This document shows positions 1-5,175 of a stretch of 5,175 nucleotides of DNA, piece by piece. A program made the position numbers and the translations under genes. The stretch is from Piscirickettsiaceae bacterium. Its GTDB lineage: Bacteria > Pseudomonadota > Gammaproteobacteria > Nitrosococcales > Methylophagaceae. Position 1 is the stretch's first letter; every line of letters starts with the position of its first letter. The notes beneath the pieces are model-generated. The model was not told the origin of the DNA. It was given only the letters and a program-made list of their open reading frames with translations, and ran no database searches. The stretch lies in assembly GCA_030627065.1 (NCBI GenBank), contig DAOUSV010000123.1:1-5175 (forward strand), given 5' to 3'.

Positions 1-843
1 CATTTTGTGCCACTTTCGGCTCTAAAAGGCGATAACGTCGTCAATAAGAGTGAAAATATGCCTTGGTATCAAGGTGAAACGCTGATGCACTTATTGGATA
101 ATATCGAGATTACCAGTGATGCCAATACCGATGATGTTCGTTTCCCTGTGCAATATGTCAATCGGCCTAATTTAGATTTTCGGGGTTATTGTGGCACGTT
201 GGCATCGGGTCTTTTGAAACAGGGGGATGAGATTATAGCGCTGCCTTCAGGCCAAGAAAGTCGCATTAAAGATATTGTCACTTATGATGGCAATGTCGAG
301 CAAGCAGTTCCCGGTGAAGCGGTAACGATTACCTTAGAAGATGAAATTGATATTAGCCGTGGCGATATGATTGTCCATCGTGATCATCAACCGCATATTG
401 GCAGTCATTTTAAAGCCACAATCGTATGGATGACTGAAAAGCCATTAATTAGTGGCAAACAATACAACTTCAAAGTAGGCGTGAGCGAGAGCACCGGTAT
501 TTTGACCGGAATTGATAGTCAAATTGATGTTAATACCCTAGCGGCTAATGAGGCTGAACAATTACAGCTTAATGAAATTGGTGTATGTGAGTTTTCACTC
601 AACAAGCCAGTGGTTTTTGATGCGTATAAACGTAACCGAAGCACCGGTGCTTTTATTATTATCGACCGATTAAGTAATGTTACTATCGGGGCAGGCATGA
701 TTACCGAAGCCGTATTGGGTGATAATGCTGAGCAAGCTACGAGTTCAGAACAGTTTTCAGAGTTTGAAATTGAATTAAATGCCTTGATTAGAAAACACTT
801 CCCGCATTGGGGTGCTAAAGGTTTGAACGAGCTATTAAAATAA
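1..843 (+). CDS. cysN: Sulfate adenylyltransferase subunit 1, C-terminal part (5' truncated by window edge)
   Basis: CysN is the GTPase subunit of ATP sulfurylase. With CysD it makes adenosine 5'-phosphosulfate from ATP and sulfate in the cytoplasm, with GTP hydrolysis driving the reaction; this is the first step of sulfate assimilation. The reading frame is open from base 1, so the GTG at 7 is not the real start. The visible part is 280 residues, and about 195 N-terminal residues (P-loop and most of the G domain) lie upstream if the length matches the 475 residues of E. coli CysN. Visible landmarks are the G5-like SAL followed by KGDNV near residues 6-13, the strongly conserved FPVQYVNRPNLDFRG at 48-62 that opens the EF-Tu-like beta-barrel domain 2, DISRGD at 117-122, and the domain 3 segment DRLSNVTIGAGM at 222-233. 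The protein ends in a typical FPHWGAK tail, so no APS kinase (CysC) domain is fused to it. Confidence 0.97.
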   Translation, partial: HFVPLSALKGDNVVNKSENMPWYQGETLMHLLDNIEITSDANTDDVRFPVQYVNRPNLDFRGYCGTLASGLLKQGDEIIALPSGQESRIKDIVTYDGNVEQAVPGEAVTITLEDEIDISRGDMIVHRDHQPHIGSHFKATIVWMTEKPLISGKQYNFKVGVSESTGILTGIDSQIDVNTLAANEAEQLQLNEIGVCEFSLNKPVVFDAYKRNRSTGAFIIIDRLSNVTIGAGMITEAVLGDNAEQATSSEQFSEFEIELNALIRKHFPHWGAKGLNELLK

Positions 844-860
844 ACAAGTAGGAATAAATT

Positions 861-1190
861 ATGGTGGTATGGAAAGGTTGCGGCCTTGCTGTTCTGGTCA
901 TTACGTTTCTTTTTGTTTTATCTGTACAGTTTTCAGTTGAATACTTTTATGGCGAGGGGCAATATCAAGCACTCGCATGGCCTGTACCACTTGTATTTTT
1001 ATTGAGCGCAATTCCTACCACGCTTCTTGGTCTGAAACTTCATAACAAGCCTGGGCGAGTATTGATTGACCCCGAAACGAATGAAAAAGTGGAGCTAAAA
1101 GAGACTCATTCTTTCTTCTGGATCCCGATGCATTACTGGGGTGATACTCAGTGCGATGATTTATTTAAAGAACACGGGGTTAGCTTTTAA
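861..1190 (+). CDS. Small two-helix inner-membrane protein of unknown function
   Basis: I do not recognise a named family with certainty. The 109-residue protein has two hydrophobic segments, about residues 7-25 and 38-60. They are followed by a soluble C-terminal tail of about 50 residues with the patches GRVLIDPETNEKVEL (65-79) and HSFFWIPMHYWG (83-94), then an acidic, hydrophilic end. The patch order resembles small conserved membrane proteins whose tail reads 'IDPETGE...HS.FFIPM.YW'; this is from memory and not checked. By the positive-inside rule (K5 before helix 1, K59/H61/K63 after helix 2), both termini are probably cytoplasmic. The start is supported by AGTAGGA at 847-853, 7 nt before the ATG. 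The gene begins 17 bp after the cysN stop, so it is probably read from the same transcript. That suggests, but does not show, a link with sulfate assimilation. Confidence 0.8.
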   Translation: MVVWKGCGLAVLVITFLFVLSVQFSVEYFYGEGQYQALAWPVPLVFLLSAIPTTLLGLKLHNKPGRVLIDPETNEKVELKETHSFFWIPMHYWGDTQCDDLFKEHGVSF

Positions 1191-1197
1191 TTAGATT

Positions 1198-1638
1198 TTA
1201 TTGATAGGTTTTACCTTGGTGTTTAATCCAGCCATCAATATGTCGACTAGCGGGATCATGATGCGTCCAGTGTAGAACGCCGCCCCGATCATTCCACTCA
1301 TATTCGCCATACAGACTGATCTTGTCGCCGAGCTTGAGATCCTGAATTTTATTGGCTAAATCAATATTATGTGCAACCAACACCGTTTGTCCATGTGCTA
1401 AAGAAACAATAAATCGTTGATGGCGACTGCCCTCATTATCATCAGCTAATAGCCGACTTACAATGCCTGACGTTTGTAGCTGAACATCACTTTTATGTTG
1501 TTGAAAAGCCTGCTCAATCGTTGTTTGTGGTGCGGTAGAGTAAGCTTGTTCTGCTGAAAATTGGCTAGCACCATAACCGACAACAATAAAGGCAATAATT
1601 AACCATATTCGTTGCTTTTGACGTGATGTTTTTGACAT
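1198..1638 (-). CDS. DUF3465 domain protein, membrane-anchored
   Basis: This 146-residue protein has a basic N-terminus (KTSRQKQR, residues 3-10), one hydrophobic segment at about 11-24 that acts as a signal anchor or uncleaved signal, and a C-terminal domain that should face the periplasm. The domain matches DUF3465 as I know it: DDNEGSRHQRFIV (66-78), the VLVAHNIDLA block (86-95), GDKISLYGEYEWN (104-116), and the signature GGVLHWTHHDPASRH (119-133) followed by GWIKHQGKTYQ at the end. The function of the family is unknown. The short beta-rich pattern with the GD..SLYGEYEW strand looks like an OB-type fold, which is my inference. The gene converges on the small membrane protein with a 7-bp gap and diverges from cysI. 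No strong Shine-Dalgarno precedes the start: only GGTAA, on the minus strand, lies about 6-7 nt upstream. The start is chosen because it leaves a complete positively charged N-terminus before the anchor. Confidence 0.88.
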   Translation of the reverse strand: MSKTSRQKQRIWLIIAFIVVGYGASQFSAEQAYSTAPQTTIEQAFQQHKSDVQLQTSGIVSRLLADDNEGSRHQRFIVSLAHGQTVLVAHNIDLANKIQDLKLGDKISLYGEYEWNDRGGVLHWTHHDPASRHIDGWIKHQGKTYQ

Positions 1639-1686
1639 GATTATTTACCATTATCATTTTACGGTTTCTTGGTATCTACTATAAAT

Positions 1687-1711
1687 TTAATAGAAGATTA
1701 TCATCTATTAA
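1687..1711. promoter_or_regulatory. 25-bp near-perfect palindrome upstream of cysI (candidate operator)
   Basis: The left arm TTAATAGA (1687-1694) and right arm TCTATTAA (1704-1711) are exact inverted copies. Inside them GAT (1696-1698) and ATC (1700-1702) also pair around the central T1699. Eleven of twelve position pairs are complementary; only A1695/A1703 breaks symmetry. The centre lies 93 bp before the cysI ATG and about 65 bp before the transcription start predicted from the TATAAT at 1752-1757. That is the distance at which LysR-type activators such as CysB usually bind. I do not claim a match to the CysB consensus. It lies in the shared region between divergent cysI and DUF3465, so it could serve either gene. 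In very AT-rich DNA part of the symmetry may be chance. Confidence 0.45.
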
Positions 1712-1726
1712 TATAGTTATTTATAA

Positions 1727-1757
1727 TTTCCAGTTATAAGAGTATATCACTTATAAT
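1727..1757 (+). promoter_or_regulatory. Putative sigma70 promoter for cysI-DUF934, with poor -35
   Basis: A perfect TATAAT (1752-1757) lies 34 bp before the cysI ATG and sits inside a small palindrome, CTTATAATAAG (1750-1760). The best -35 candidate is TTTCCA (1727-1732), four of six consensus bases with an overlong 19-bp spacer. A strong -10 with a weak -35 is typical of activator-dependent promoters, which fits a cysteine-regulon gene, but this is inference. TTATAA occurs three times (1721, 1734, 1751), so the AT-rich context can produce such boxes by chance. An alternative upstream promoter is TTTACG (1658-1663), 16 bp, TATAAA (1680-1685). No convincing minus-strand promoter for DUF3465 was found. 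Confidence 0.4.
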
Positions 1758-1791
1758 AAGCGACTTACTTTATTGAGTGTAGAGATTTTTA

Positions 1792-3444
1792 ATGTATCAA
1801 TACGATAGTTATGATCAAGCAATGGTTGATCAGCGGGTAGCACAATACCGCGATCAAACACGTCGTTTTTTGGCGGGTGAGTTAACGGAAGAGCAGTTTC
1901 GACCTTTACGGTTGATGAATGGTTTATATGTACAAATCCATGCGCCAATGTTACGGGTAGCGGTGCCTTATGGGTTAATGTCATCCAAGCAAGTTCGTAA
2001 AATGGCTGATATTTCTCGTCGCTATGATAAGGGCTATGTACATTTTACTACGCGTACCAACTTCCAATTAAATTGGCCTGCACTTGAAACCGTACCTGAT
2101 ATTTTAGCTGAACTTGCTTCAGTTCAAATGCATGCAATTCAAAGTAGTGGTAACTGTATTCGTAATACGACTTCTGATCAGTTAGCTGGTGTGTGTGCTG
2201 GAGAGATTGAAGATCCACGTCCTTGGTGCGAGATTATTCGACAATGGTCTACTTTTCACCCTGAATTTGCTTATTTACCACGTAAGTTTAAGATCGCTGT
2301 TATTGGTAATAAAGAAGATAGAGCGGCTACAAAGCTACATGATATTGGCCTACACTTAGTTAAAAACCATGAAGGTGAAGTTGGTTTTGAAGTTTTAGTT
2401 GGTGGCGGTTTAGGCCGAACACCTATTTTAGGAAAGCAGATTAGACCTTTCTTAGAAAAGAAAGACTTATTATCGTATTTAGAAGCTATTCTACGGGTTT
2501 ATAATCGCTTAGGTCGTCGTGATAATAAATATAAAGCACGGATTAAAATCACGGTACGTGAACATGGTATTAATCATATTCGTGAATTAGTCGATGCCGA
2601 GTGGGTACAAATTCGTCAGCAACTTGAGCTAGATGATAAAGAAATCGAACGGGTGAAAAAGCATTTCACCGAGCCTGATTATGATTTAACCGCCGCTGAT
2701 GATGAAAGCTTTACCAAAATTCAGGCTGAAGATACAGACTTTGCCCGCTGGGTTAAGCAAAATGTAGTTGATCATAAAATTTCTGGTTATAAGGTTGCTT
2801 ATATTTCATTGAAAGCACCTGATGTTCCCCCCGGTGATGTGACTGCAGATCAACTAGATGTGATTGCAGAATTAGCTGACGAATTTAGCCTAGGTGAAAT
2901 CCGAGCATCACATAATCAAAACCTATTATTAGGTGATGTTAAACAAGGTGAGCTTTATGCCTTGTGGTTAAGGTTGCAAACCGAAGGGTTAGCAACGCCG
3001 AACATCAATACTTTAACCGATATGATTTGTTGCCCAGGTTTGGATTTTTGTGGTTTAGCAAATGCAACGTCAATTCCATTAGCTAAAGAAATTAATGAAC
3101 GTTTTGATGATTTAGATTATTTATATGACCTTGGTGATATTAAGATAAAAATGTCAGGCTGTATGAATGGTTGTGCCCATCAAAGTGTTGGCCATATTGG
3201 AATTCTCGGTGTCGATAAAAAAGGCGAAGAGTGGTATCAATTTACTTTGGGCGGAAGCTCAGAGGCGGATGCAGAATTAGGTAAGCGTTTAGGTCGTGCT
3301 ATTCCTAAAGATAAAGTGGTTGATACCGTAACGACTTTATTAGATGTCTTCAAAGAGCACCGTCATGAAGGTGAATTGTTTTTAGCAACAGTACGTCGTA
3401 TTGGTGTGGATCCATTTAAGGAGCGTGTTTATGCAGATAATTAA
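1792..3444 (+). CDS. cysI: Sulfite reductase, siroheme/4Fe-4S hemoprotein (nitrite/sulfite reductase family)
   Basis: It catalyses the six-electron reduction of sulfite to sulfide in the cytoplasm for cysteine synthesis. The 550-residue protein has the duplicated family layout: a ferredoxin-like half-domain (about 45-105), a first siroheme domain (about 115-285), a second half-domain (about 340-400) and a second siroheme domain (about 405-545). The cluster cysteines are present as C-x5-C (C414, C420) and C-x3-C (C457, C461 in SGCMNGC). Residues matching the anion-binding set of E. coli CysI are R88 (HFTTRTNFQ), R124 (NCIRN) and K165/K167 (LPRKFK). The N-terminus MYQYDSYDQ resembles that of Pseudomonas-type CysI, which supports this start even though the SD (TAGAGA, 1780-1785) is weak. 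No cysJ flavoprotein is adjacent, so the donor may be ferredoxin-like. Nitrite reduction is a possible but less likely role, given the DUF934 and cysN neighbours. Confidence 0.94.
   Translation: MYQYDSYDQAMVDQRVAQYRDQTRRFLAGELTEEQFRPLRLMNGLYVQIHAPMLRVAVPYGLMSSKQVRKMADISRRYDKGYVHFTTRTNFQLNWPALETVPDILAELASVQMHAIQSSGNCIRNTTSDQLAGVCAGEIEDPRPWCEIIRQWSTFHPEFAYLPRKFKIAVIGNKEDRAATKLHDIGLHLVKNHEGEVGFEVLVGGGLGRTPILGKQIRPFLEKKDLLSYLEAILRVYNRLGRRDNKYKARIKITVREHGINHIRELVDAEWVQIRQQLELDDKEIERVKKHFTEPDYDLTAADDESFTKIQAEDTDFARWVKQNVVDHKISGYKVAYISLKAPDVPPGDVTADQLDVIAELADEFSLGEIRASHNQNLLLGDVKQGELYALWLRLQTEGLATPNINTLTDMICCPGLDFCGLANATSIPLAKEINERFDDLDYLYDLGDIKIKMSGCMNGCAHQSVGHIGILGVDKKGEEWYQFTLGGSSEADAELGKRLGRAIPKDKVVDTVTTLLDVFKEHRHEGELFLATVRRIGVDPFKERVYADN
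3418..3423 (+). promoter_or_regulatory. Ribosome binding site of the DUF934 gene, inside cysI
   Basis: AAGGAG lies within the last codons of cysI, 7 nt before the ATG at 3431. It decides the start of the next gene: an earlier in-frame ATG at 3401 has no such site and would add ten residues that do not look like the family N-terminus. Confidence 0.85.
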
Positions 3445-3910
3445 GAATCGCGAAATTGTTGAAGATAATTGGCTGCATTTAGATGATGATGCTGACGTGG
3501 TTTCGGGTGATGTTACCGTATCAATCACACGCTGGCAGGCAGAACACGAAAGTCTTAGCAAGCATGAAGGTGGACTTGGTTTACGCTTAACGGGTGAAGA
3601 TCCCTTAGAAGAAATCGTACCAGATTTAAAGCACTTTTCATTAATAGTTTTAGTCTTCCCCGCCTTTACTGATGGACGTTGTTATTCCTTTGCTAGGCTT
3701 TTACGAGATCGCTATGATTATCAAGGTGAGATCCGAGCGCAAGGTGATATTTTGCATGATCAACTATTTTATATGACGCAATGCGGCATCAATAGTTTTG
3801 AAATGGCTAATCAAGATAGATTAGTTGACGCACTACCTGCATTTAAGGATTTCAGTGAAAGCTATCAAACTACAGTACCTAAGCCTGAACCTTTATATCG
3901 ACGCCGATAA
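3431..3910 (+). CDS. DUF934 protein, CysI-associated (putative sulfite reduction accessory)
   Basis: This 159-residue cytoplasmic protein belongs to the DUF934 family, often annotated as an 'oxidoreductase probably involved in sulfite reduction' because it sits beside cysI in many proteobacteria. Its biochemical role is unknown to me. Visible family features are the N-terminus MQIIKNREIVEDNW, the core strand and turn VFPAFTDGRCYSFARLLR (75-92), the block GEIRAQGDILHDQLFYMTQCG (99-119), and the basic tail PLYRRR. There is no cofactor motif, paired-cysteine cluster or membrane segment; the only cysteines are C84 and C118. The gene overlaps the end of cysI by 14 bp and has a strong internal SD, which points to translational coupling and joint dosage with the reductase. 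A structural, electron-delivery or siroheme-loading role would fit, but none is shown by the sequence. Confidence 0.9.
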   Translation: MQIIKNREIVEDNWLHLDDDADVVSGDVTVSITRWQAEHESLSKHEGGLGLRLTGEDPLEEIVPDLKHFSLIVLVFPAFTDGRCYSFARLLRDRYDYQGEIRAQGDILHDQLFYMTQCGINSFEMANQDRLVDALPAFKDFSESYQTTVPKPEPLYRRR

Positions 3911-3913
3911 GCA

Positions 3914-3959
3914 GTGGGTCGGGTTTCAACCCGACATGTCGGACTAAAGTCCGACCTAC
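3914..3959. repeat. Paired inverted REP-like element (BIME-like)
   Basis: Two hairpins lie back to back. The first is GTCGGGTT-TC-AACCCGAC (3918-3935), preceded by GTGG (3914-3917). The second is GTCGGACT-AA-AGTCCGAC (3938-3955), followed by CTAC (3956-3959), which reads GTAG on the other strand. Each unit is thus a GTRG tetranucleotide plus a hairpin, the layout of REP sequences handled by RAYT (TnpA-REP) proteins, and the two units face each other as in a BIME. The 23-bp units agree at 17 positions. Four of the six differences form two compensated stem pairs (G-C to A-T and T-A to C-G). It starts 3 bp after the DUF934 stop. There is no following T-run, so it is not a typical intrinsic terminator, though it could stabilise the 3' end of the cysI mRNA. 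Confidence 0.75.
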
Positions 3960-3960
3960 A

Positions 3961-4000
3961 GATCTACTGTTCCTTGCCTCATTTCTGAGGTAAAGTAGTC
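3961..4000 (+). other. Stem-loop in the apaH leader
   Basis: TTGCCTCA (3974-3981) pairs with TGAGGTAA (3986-3993) around a TTTC loop; one of the eight pairs is a G-U wobble. An outer helix, CTACT (3964-3968) with AGTAG (3994-3998), can extend it past a five-base bulge, GTTCC. It ends 14 nt before the apaH SD. No U-run follows, so it is not a standard terminator. A leader structure or a degraded repeat related to the adjacent REP pair are both possible. Confidence 0.4.
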
Positions 4001-4027
4001 ACTAATTAAAAACGGTGAGAATTTTAA

Positions 4028-4873
4028 ATGGCTGTTTATGCGATAGGTGATGTTCAAGGGTGCTTTGACGAGTTGTTACGATTGCTCGATGTTATTGAGT
4101 TTGACCCAAAAAAAGATCAGGTCTGGCTGGCGGGAGATTTAGTTAATCGTGGCCCTAAGTCAGCAGAAGTTCTCCGTTTTGCAATGGCGCACCCGGATAG
4201 CATAAAAGTCGTATTAGGCAATCATGATCTACATTTAATTGCCAATGCCGTTGGCGTGAATGATTATCATCATCGAATGGATACTATGGACTCGGTGTTA
4301 GATGCCGATGACTGTGATGAAATGATTACGTGGCTGCGCAACCAGCCTTTGTTTTATCATGATAAAACGCTTGATTTCAGTATGGTACATGCTGGATTAC
4401 CTCCCCAATGGTCGATAAAAGAATGTCGTAAACGAGCTAAAGAAGTCGAACAAGTATTACAGAGTGATAATTGGCAAGACTTTTTCCATAATATGTATGG
4501 CAACAAACCAGATAAATGGTCGAAAGAACTTGTTGGCTGGGATCGCTTACGTTATATCACTAACTGTTTTACGCGCCTGCGTTATTGCCATGAAGATGGT
4601 CGCTTAACGCTTAAATTCAAAGGTGATCCTAAAGATAAGTCTGCAGCTGAATTGCCTTGGTTTGACATGCCTAATCGTAAAACCATTCCAGATAAAATTA
4701 TCTTTGGCCACTGGTCAACCTTAGGTGTTGGACGATATGGCAATGTTTTTTCTTTAGACAGCGGCGCGGTTTGGGGGGAGAAACTGACGGCTATTCGAAT
4801 TGATAAGACACCATATCAATGGTTTGAGATTGAAGCTGACCCAGCAGGGCTGCCACACGCTAAAAACAAATGA
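4028..4873 (+). CDS. apaH: Symmetrical bis(5'-nucleosyl)-tetraphosphatase (Ap4A hydrolase)
   Basis: ApaH splits diadenosine tetraphosphate into two ADP, limits alarmone-like dinucleotides, and removes Np4 caps from RNA in E. coli. It is a cytoplasmic metallophosphatase of the calcineurin-like (PPP) superfamily. At 281 residues it has the usual full length. The metal and phosphate motifs are all intact: GDVQGC (7-12), GDLVNRGP (36-43) and GNHDLH (64-69). Downstream are the histidine motifs MVHAGLPPQW (119-128) and FGHWSTLG (226-233), and then LDSGAVWG (243-250). The start is supported by GGTGAGA (4014-4020), 7 nt before the ATG. In E. coli apaH follows ksgA and apaG; here it follows cysI-DUF934 after a repeat-bearing gap, so it probably has its own promoter, although I could not pick a convincing one. 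Confidence 0.97.
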   Translation: MAVYAIGDVQGCFDELLRLLDVIEFDPKKDQVWLAGDLVNRGPKSAEVLRFAMAHPDSIKVVLGNHDLHLIANAVGVNDYHHRMDTMDSVLDADDCDEMITWLRNQPLFYHDKTLDFSMVHAGLPPQWSIKECRKRAKEVEQVLQSDNWQDFFHNMYGNKPDKWSKELVGWDRLRYITNCFTRLRYCHEDGRLTLKFKGDPKDKSAAELPWFDMPNRKTIPDKIIFGHWSTLGVGRYGNVFSLDSGAVWGEKLTAIRIDKTPYQWFEIEADPAGLPHAKNK

Positions 4874-4894
4874 AACTTGTTTACAAGACTTAGT

Positions 4895-4924
4895 CAGGCA
4901 TCGATTCTCTAAAAACAGTACAAT
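4895..4924 (+). promoter_or_regulatory. Tentative promoter for ribH
   Basis: TACAAT (4919-4924) matches five of six bases of a -10 box and would start a transcript about 27 nt before the ribH ATG. The -35 region (CAGGCA, 4895-4900, 18-bp spacer) is poor. The rest of the 84-bp apaH-ribH gap holds only a short CTTGT-TT-ACAAG hairpin (4876-4887), too weak to call a terminator, and no FMN riboswitch; the gap is too short for a full one. Read-through from apaH remains possible. Confidence 0.25.
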
Positions 4925-4957
4925 AGTTGTTCATAAATTCTCGGGCAAATTAAAACA

Positions 4958-5175
4958 ATGAGTAATATCACTACATTTTCAGGCGATTTTTCGGCTAAAG
5001 GGTTAAAAGTAGGAATCGTCGCAGGGCGTTTTAATGACTTTATTGTTGATAATCTAATTTCAGGTGCGATTGATTGTTTAGTGCGTCATGGTGCTAGTGA
5101 AAGTGATATCGATTTAGCTCGAGTACCAGGTGCTGTCGAAATTCCTTTAGCTGTGCAACGTATGGGACGCACTGG
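4958..5175 (+). CDS. ribH: 6,7-dimethyl-8-ribityllumazine synthase, N-terminal part (3' truncated by window edge)
   Basis: RibH condenses 5-amino-6-(D-ribitylamino)uracil with 3,4-dihydroxy-2-butanone 4-phosphate, the next-to-last step of riboflavin synthesis, in the cytoplasm; it forms pentamers or 60-mer shells. The window shows the first 72 residues of a protein that is normally about 155 long. The family pattern is clear: [20 protein letters not shown] (17-36) with the substrate-site RFN at 24-26, and the loop [10 protein letters not shown] (56-65), which binds the aromatic substrate. No good SD is present; the nearest purine stretch is GGG at 4943-4945, 12 nt before the ATG. The start is still preferred because it gives the usual short N-terminal extension before the first strand. 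The neighbour upstream is apaH and not ribBA or ribE, so whether rib genes follow cannot be seen. Confidence 0.95.
   Translation, partial: MSNITTFSGDFSAKGLKVGIVAGRFNDFIVDNLISGAIDCLVRHGASESDIDLARVPGAVEIPLAVQRMGRT

Noticed and set aside
7..9. GTG at 7 as the true start of the first gene
   Set aside because: The frame is open to base 1 and the protein continues a CysN sequence that should begin about 195 residues earlier.
1171..1220. Bidirectional terminator between the convergent genes at 1190/1198
   Set aside because: The region is T/A-rich but the only inverted repeats are a 4-bp stem (AGGT-TTT-ACCT, 1206-1216) and a long-range AACAC/GTGTT match; neither makes a convincing intrinsic terminator.
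1751..1984. 77-codon minus-strand open frame across the cysI start
   Set aside because: It lies mostly antisense to the conserved N-terminus of cysI, has no SD and no family resemblance; it is a shadow of cysI.
3401..3430. Upstream ATG at 3401 as the start of the DUF934 gene
   Set aside because: The ten extra residues do not fit the family N-terminus, and AAGGAG at 3418-3423 is correctly spaced for the ATG at 3431.
3918..3955. REP hairpins as a rho-independent terminator of cysI-DUF934
   Set aside because: The stems are GC-rich enough, but no T-run follows either arm on either strand, and the GTRG heads fit a REP pair better.
3911..3960. CRISPR repeat or attachment site
   Set aside because: There are only two inverted units with no spacer array, and no tRNA or integrase is in the window.
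4874..4957. FMN riboswitch before ribH
   Set aside because: The 84-bp gap lacks the conserved RFN-element core segments and is too short for a full element.

Overview
This window looks like an ordinary chromosomal segment of a gammaproteobacterium of moderately low G+C (about 40% by eye). The basis is the gene types: a stand-alone CysN that closely resembles the enterobacterial subunit, a Pseudomonas-type CysI followed by a DUF934 protein, a DUF3465 protein, ApaH and RibH. The genus cannot be fixed from the sequence. There are no phage, transposase, CRISPR or RNA genes.

Layout: positions 1-843 hold the C-terminal 280 residues of cysN (sulfate adenylyltransferase GTPase subunit), whose 5' part lies before the window. 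A small two-helix membrane protein of unknown function follows 17 bp later on the same strand (861-1190). A DUF3465 membrane-anchored protein is encoded on the minus strand (1198-1638), convergent with it across only 7 bp. A 153-bp, very AT-rich divergent intergenic region (1639-1791) separates DUF3465 from cysI. It contains a 25-bp near-perfect palindrome and a perfect TATAAT box. cysI (1792-3444) is a 550-residue siroheme/4Fe-4S sulfite reductase. It overlaps by 14 bp a DUF934 gene (3431-3910), a known genomic companion of this CysI type. The 117-bp gap before apaH (3911-4027) carries a paired, inverted REP-like element with compensatory stem changes and a second hairpin. apaH (4028-4873) encodes the symmetrical diadenosine tetraphosphatase, and the window ends inside ribH (4958 onward), encoding lumazine synthase.

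How the genes work together: cysN and cysI are the activation and last reductive steps of assimilatory sulfate reduction (sulfate to APS, and sulfite to sulfide). No flavoprotein cysJ is present beside cysI, which suggests reduction by ferredoxin or another donor, with DUF934 as a candidate accessory protein. apaH and ribH are housekeeping genes with no evident link to sulfur.

No clearly new system is visible. The most interesting items are the REP/BIME-like pair, the palindrome upstream of cysI, and the unknown proteins (small membrane protein, DUF3465, DUF934) lying among the sulfur genes.
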